Assembly (NCBI RefSeq): GCF_963677565.1
Contig: NZ_OY781981.1
Coordinates: forward strand, 372,001 to 436,000
Source of the DNA: an uncultured Draconibacterium sp.
GTDB lineage: Bacteria; Bacteroidota; Bacteroidia; Bacteroidales; Prolixibacteraceae
Reading direction: 5' to 3'
DNA length: 64,000 bases
In this document: piece after piece, positions 61,154 to 64,000 of the stretch
Layout: each line of letters opens with the position of its first letter
Position numbering within the stretch: position 1 is the stretch's first letter
Made by a program: the position numbers and the translations under genes
Notes under the pieces: generated by a model
The model's database searches: none
The model's input: the letters and a program-made list of their open reading frames with translations, nothing else
Told to the model about the DNA's origin: nothing

Positions 61154-64000
61154 TTGTCGCCATTTATATACATAATACGCACCATTTTCGAAGCCGGTTA
61201 TAATTTAACGGGCAACTACGGGCTGTCCATTATCCTGTTAAGTTTTGCTATTTCGTTATTACTTCTTCCGATATTCATTTATATCGAAAAGGCAAAAAAG
61301 CGCGACGAAGTTGTAAAAAAACACATGCAACCTTTGGTGAACGAAATTAAGCAGGTGTACACCGGACAGGAACGTTATTATTATCTGAAAACACTGAACC
61401 GGCAATGGGGATACAGCCATTTTAAAGCACTTGTCCCGATTCTTAGCCTGTTGGTGCAGATTCCATTTTTTATTGCCGCTTACAAATACCTCGACACTCT
61501 CGAAGCTATTCAAGGCGTTTCATTTGGCCCGCTATCCGATTTGTCGCAACCCGATCACCTGCTCGGAATAGTAAATATTTTGCCCATAATAATGACGGCC
61601 GTGAATTTACTCACCGCCTGGTTTTACACCCGCAACGGCAATAAATCGGAGCGCAGGCAAATGGTTGTTGTAGCCGGTATATTTTTAGTCGTGTTGTTTA
61701 ATCTTCCTTCAGGCCTGGTACTTTACTGGACCATGAATAATGTGTTTGCATTTTTTCGACTGTTTATTACCAACCGGGAAGTATTTAATAGAAATATAGC
61801 AGAGTCAATTGAGACGAATGAAAATACGATTCAGTATGGATGGTATTTTGTATTTCGCAAAAAACTGGACAAAGAGATATCGCACCACTGGCAAAGTTAT
61901 CTGGCAATAGCCGTTGTCTCATTCGTTGTATTCCAACTATTTGATGTAACAATAATTGGTAAAGAACTTCATATTCTCCTAAAAATAGCAGAGCGCATTA
62001 TAGTGTCATTTGCCATCTCCCTACTTTTAGGCACATTGAACTTATACTATTCAGTCATTAATAAAGCTATAGAAAAAACTCCCCCTGCTGTTATAATTTC
62101 GCTACTGTTTGTTTCGGTTTATTTATACCTGGCATCGCTGTTTAATTACGAAGGAGTAAATGAGGACCTTGCAATTATGTCCCTGGTTCTTTCAATTATC
62201 CTGCAGTTCATTTGTGTGATTAAAACCAAACTACTCGCAAAAGTAAAGTTTAAGCACTTTTTCCGCCTGATATTTTTGATTTGTTTAATCATTCAGATTT
62301 ATCATTTTCTTTCATTACAAAATACACACATCCTTGAATTCCTGAATATTGCAAGTAACAAAGGCAATTCTAAAATGCAGAACGTTGCCTTGTTTGGGTT
62401 ATTTTTTGTGTTTATAATCGTGCCGTTTACTTTAAACGGAAAATCAAAAATCAACCACAAACCGGGATTCCTTTCCTTTGTGCTCAGTATTGTTTTCTTA
62501 TCCGGATTTATCCTGGTTTGGAACCCGCTGGTTACTTTTTCAACGTACCCTGAAGCTTTCCGGTTTGGAACAGGATCAATAATGAACAGCGGATTGGTTT
62601 TAATGGCACAAATTATTCTGGGATTTTTGTTAATCTATTGGATTTCTCCCAAAAGTCTTCGTCTCTGGCTGTCCGTTATCTCTGTAATGTTGGTACTAAT
62701 AAGCATTATCCACAGTGCGATTATCCCAATAAATGTGGGAACACTTCAAGGACTTAATTACTCCAGAAGCAGCGAATTAGACACACCATACTTAGAATAT
62801 TTAACAGAGTCGTTCGCCATTGTGGGGCTCTATTTTTTGGTTCACTATTTCTACCGAAAAAATAAACTCAGAAGCCTGAACATATTCCTTGCTCTTGTAA
62901 ATTTAATTGTAATTGGACAGGCAGTTTTCGCTCTAAATGCTGCAGATTTAAATCATATTGATGAAGGAGATCGAATTGTAAGCCAGGCAAAAAGTATTGA
63001 TGTCTCGGATCATAACATTACCTTATCGAAAGACCAGGAAAACGTAGTTGTGATAATGTTGGATATGATTGAAGGATGGTTCTTTCAACGTTATTTGGAG
63101 GAAAACCGGAAAAATAAAAAGAATTTTGATGGCTTCACCTATTATCCCAACACTGTCTCATCGACTAATTACACCGGGGGATCGATGCCGGGACTGATCG
63201 GCGGATATGAATTTGCCCCTTTGCTTTTGGATCAGGATAAAGAGCATACACTGGGTGAAAAAATGACCCGCGCTGCCGAAACCTTACGCGATAAAGCGCA
63301 AGAAAACGGATATTTTTATACGTGCAGCGATTTGCCTTATTGCAAAATCGACAAAAGTACTTACGATCGTTATATCCCAGTTTGGAGCGATAACTGGAGC
63401 CCGTTAAAAAAGGTGCTTAATATTGGACAGTCTCGTAATATTGGCGTGGAGATATTAAGGTACAATACCTTGTTTTTCAGCTCTCCCCTGCTGTTTAAAT
63501 CGGTTATTTACGATAACGGTTCCTGGCATATGCATCAAACAGGTGTTAATGAACACAACGACATTACCCGGCATTACAACTCGTTACGCGCCTTGCCCTA
63601 TATTACCGACAATAAAGCAAACCGGAAAACCTACACCTTTATGTCGTATAAAGCCACACATTTTCCCTGGGATATTATTGACGAAGATGGTTCGTTTGTG
63701 TCAAATGTAGATCCTTTCACCAATAATAAATGGGGATTGGATATTGTCTCGCAGTGGATAAATGTGCTGAAATCCTTAGGTGTTTACGATAATACACGTA
63801 TTGTTATTGCCAGCGACCACGGATTACGACATGTTAAAGACACCGCTGCAGTTATGATAGACCATCCCTATCAAAACATTAACTACGATAAAGTTCCTTT
63901 TGCCGATATGCTAAATTTTTCTTCGTTATTATTGGTAAAAGATTTTTCATCAACCGGAGAAATTTCGATAGATTCGACGCTGATGAGTTCGCTTGATGTT
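61154..64000 (+). CDS. YidC/Oxa1-like-alkaline-phosphatase-superfamily fusion (copy 2), 3' end outside window
   Basis: At least 949 residues, open to the window end. The first about 210 residues are nearly the same as copy 1 (about five in six identical by eye); the helical middle and the catalytic domain diverge strongly. The groove position is again Ser (FAISLLLLP). Catalytic-domain features: Asp637 (VIMLDM), Thr674 (TNYTGGSMPG), THFPWDI, and Asp888-His889 (IASDHG). No ATG lies before the conserved start; the best candidate is TTG at 61154, 16 bp after the copy 1 stop, where copy 1 has its ATG six residues... upstream in alignment terms. Confidence 0.75.
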   Translation, partial: MSPFIYIIRTIFEAGYNLTGNYGLSIILLSFAISLLLLPIFIYIEKAKKRDEVVKKHMQPLVNEIKQVYTGQERYYYLKTLNRQWGYSHFKALVPILSLLVQIPFFIAAYKYLDTLEAIQGVSFGPLSDLSQPDHLLGIVNILPIIMTAVNLLTAWFYTRNGNKSERRQMVVVAGIFLVVLFNLPSGLVLYWTMNNVFAFFRLFITNREVFNRNIAESIETNENTIQYGWYFVFRKKLDKEISHHWQSYLAIAVVSFVVFQLFDVTIIGKELHILLKIAERIIVSFAISLLLGTLNLYYSVINKAIEKTPPAVIISLLFVSVYLYLASLFNYEGVNEDLAIMSLVLSIILQFICVIKTKLLAKVKFKHFFRLIFLICLIIQIYHFLSLQNTHILEFLNIASNKGNSKMQNVALFGLFFVFIIVPFTLNGKSKINHKPGFLSFVLSIVFLSGFILVWNPLVTFSTYPEAFRFGTGSIMNSGLVLMAQIILGFLLIYWISPKSLRLWLSVISVMLVLISIIHSAIIPINVGTLQGLNYSRSSELDTPYLEYLTESFAIVGLYFLVHYFYRKNKLRSLNIFLALVNLIVIGQAVFALNAADLNHIDEGDRIVSQAKSIDVSDHNITLSKDQENVVVIMLDMIEGWFFQRYLEENRKNKKNFDGFTYYPNTVSSTNYTGGSMPGLIGGYEFAPLLLDQDKEHTLGEKMTRAAETLRDKAQENGYFYTCSDLPYCKIDKSTYDRYIPVWSDNWSPLKKVLNIGQSRNIGVEILRYNTLFFSSPLLFKSVIYDNGSWHMHQTGVNEHNDITRHYNSLRALPYITDNKANRKTYTFMSYKATHFPWDIIDEDGSFVSNVDPFTNNKWGLDIVSQWINVLKSLGVYDNTRIVIASDHGLRHVKDTAAVMIDHPYQNINYDKVPFADMLNFSSLLLVKDFSSTGEISIDSTLMSSLDV

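Noticed and set aside
1..64000. rRNA or tRNA genes
   Set aside because: I saw no rRNA blocks or tRNA cloverleaf with GTTCRA-type T-loops in intergenic regions; a covariance scan would settle this.

Overview
The window looks like a chromosome segment from a Bacteroidota bacterium, probably class Bacteroidia and plausibly Marinilabiliales/Prolixibacteraceae-like. The assignment rests on gene style only: FISUMP-domain lipoproteins, a yicC-gmk-nadD run, fused cbb3 oxidase subunits with a CcoI/CcoS/CcoG/CcoH set, TTG/TAnnTTTG promoter elements, few Shine-Dalgarno sequences, and dispersed palindromes typical of the phylum. I could not search a database, so the genus is not claimed.

Layout. 1-4.9 kb: envelope genes, with an ArnT-like GT-C glycosyltransferase and two paralogous membrane proteins of unknown function on either side of a degenerate kinase-like membrane protein. 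5.2-12.9 kb: nitrogen metabolism, a lone argH followed by gltBD (glutamate synthase). 13.2-18.8 kb: an AT-rich accessory region. Small lipoprotein and unknown genes, all on the minus strand, alternate with about 140-bp palindromic repeats whose ends pair as in integron gene cassettes. Stacked hairpins, a 42-bp tandem repeat and a STAS-like gene bracketed by inverted repeats follow. 18.9-28.6 kb: housekeeping and envelope genes (BamE-like lipoprotein, two LpxL-type acyltransferases, a glycerophosphodiesterase, a methyltransferase, a ChaN-like protein, a PAS-LuxR regulator, nadD, gmk, yicC, mnmA). 28.8-32.1 kb: an iorAB operon with an unrecognised two-repeat gene, then a response-regulator relic.

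34.8-52.9 kb is a respiratory block. A minus-strand caa3-type cytochrome c oxidase cluster (sco, coxA, coxC, subunit IV, coxB with fused heme c, ctaB) faces away from a plus-strand cluster. The latter begins with a Tat-type 4Fe-4S protein, an NrfD-type membrane protein and a membrane-anchored cytochrome c. It continues directly into ccoS, a CcoN-CcoO-cytochrome c triple fusion, ccoQ, ccoP, ccoG, ccoH, a TauE/SafE-like protein and the copper ATPase ccoI. I infer that the first three genes feed quinol electrons to the oxidase, in the manner of a reduced alternative complex III.

53.1-64.0 kb is the most unusual part. One compact operon encodes phosphonate synthesis: PEP mutase fused to a cytidylyltransferase, phosphonopyruvate decarboxylase, and an iron-dependent phosphonoacetaldehyde reductase. 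It then encodes a CDP-glycerol-glycerophosphotransferase-like enzyme and two tandem giant membrane proteins. Each giant protein joins a YidC/Oxa1-like domain, a multi-helix middle region and a C-terminal alkaline-phosphatase-superfamily (LTA-synthase/sulfatase-like) domain. Together they suggest synthesis of CMP-activated 2-hydroxyethylphosphonate and its transfer onto an envelope lipid or glycan. The last gene runs off the right edge.
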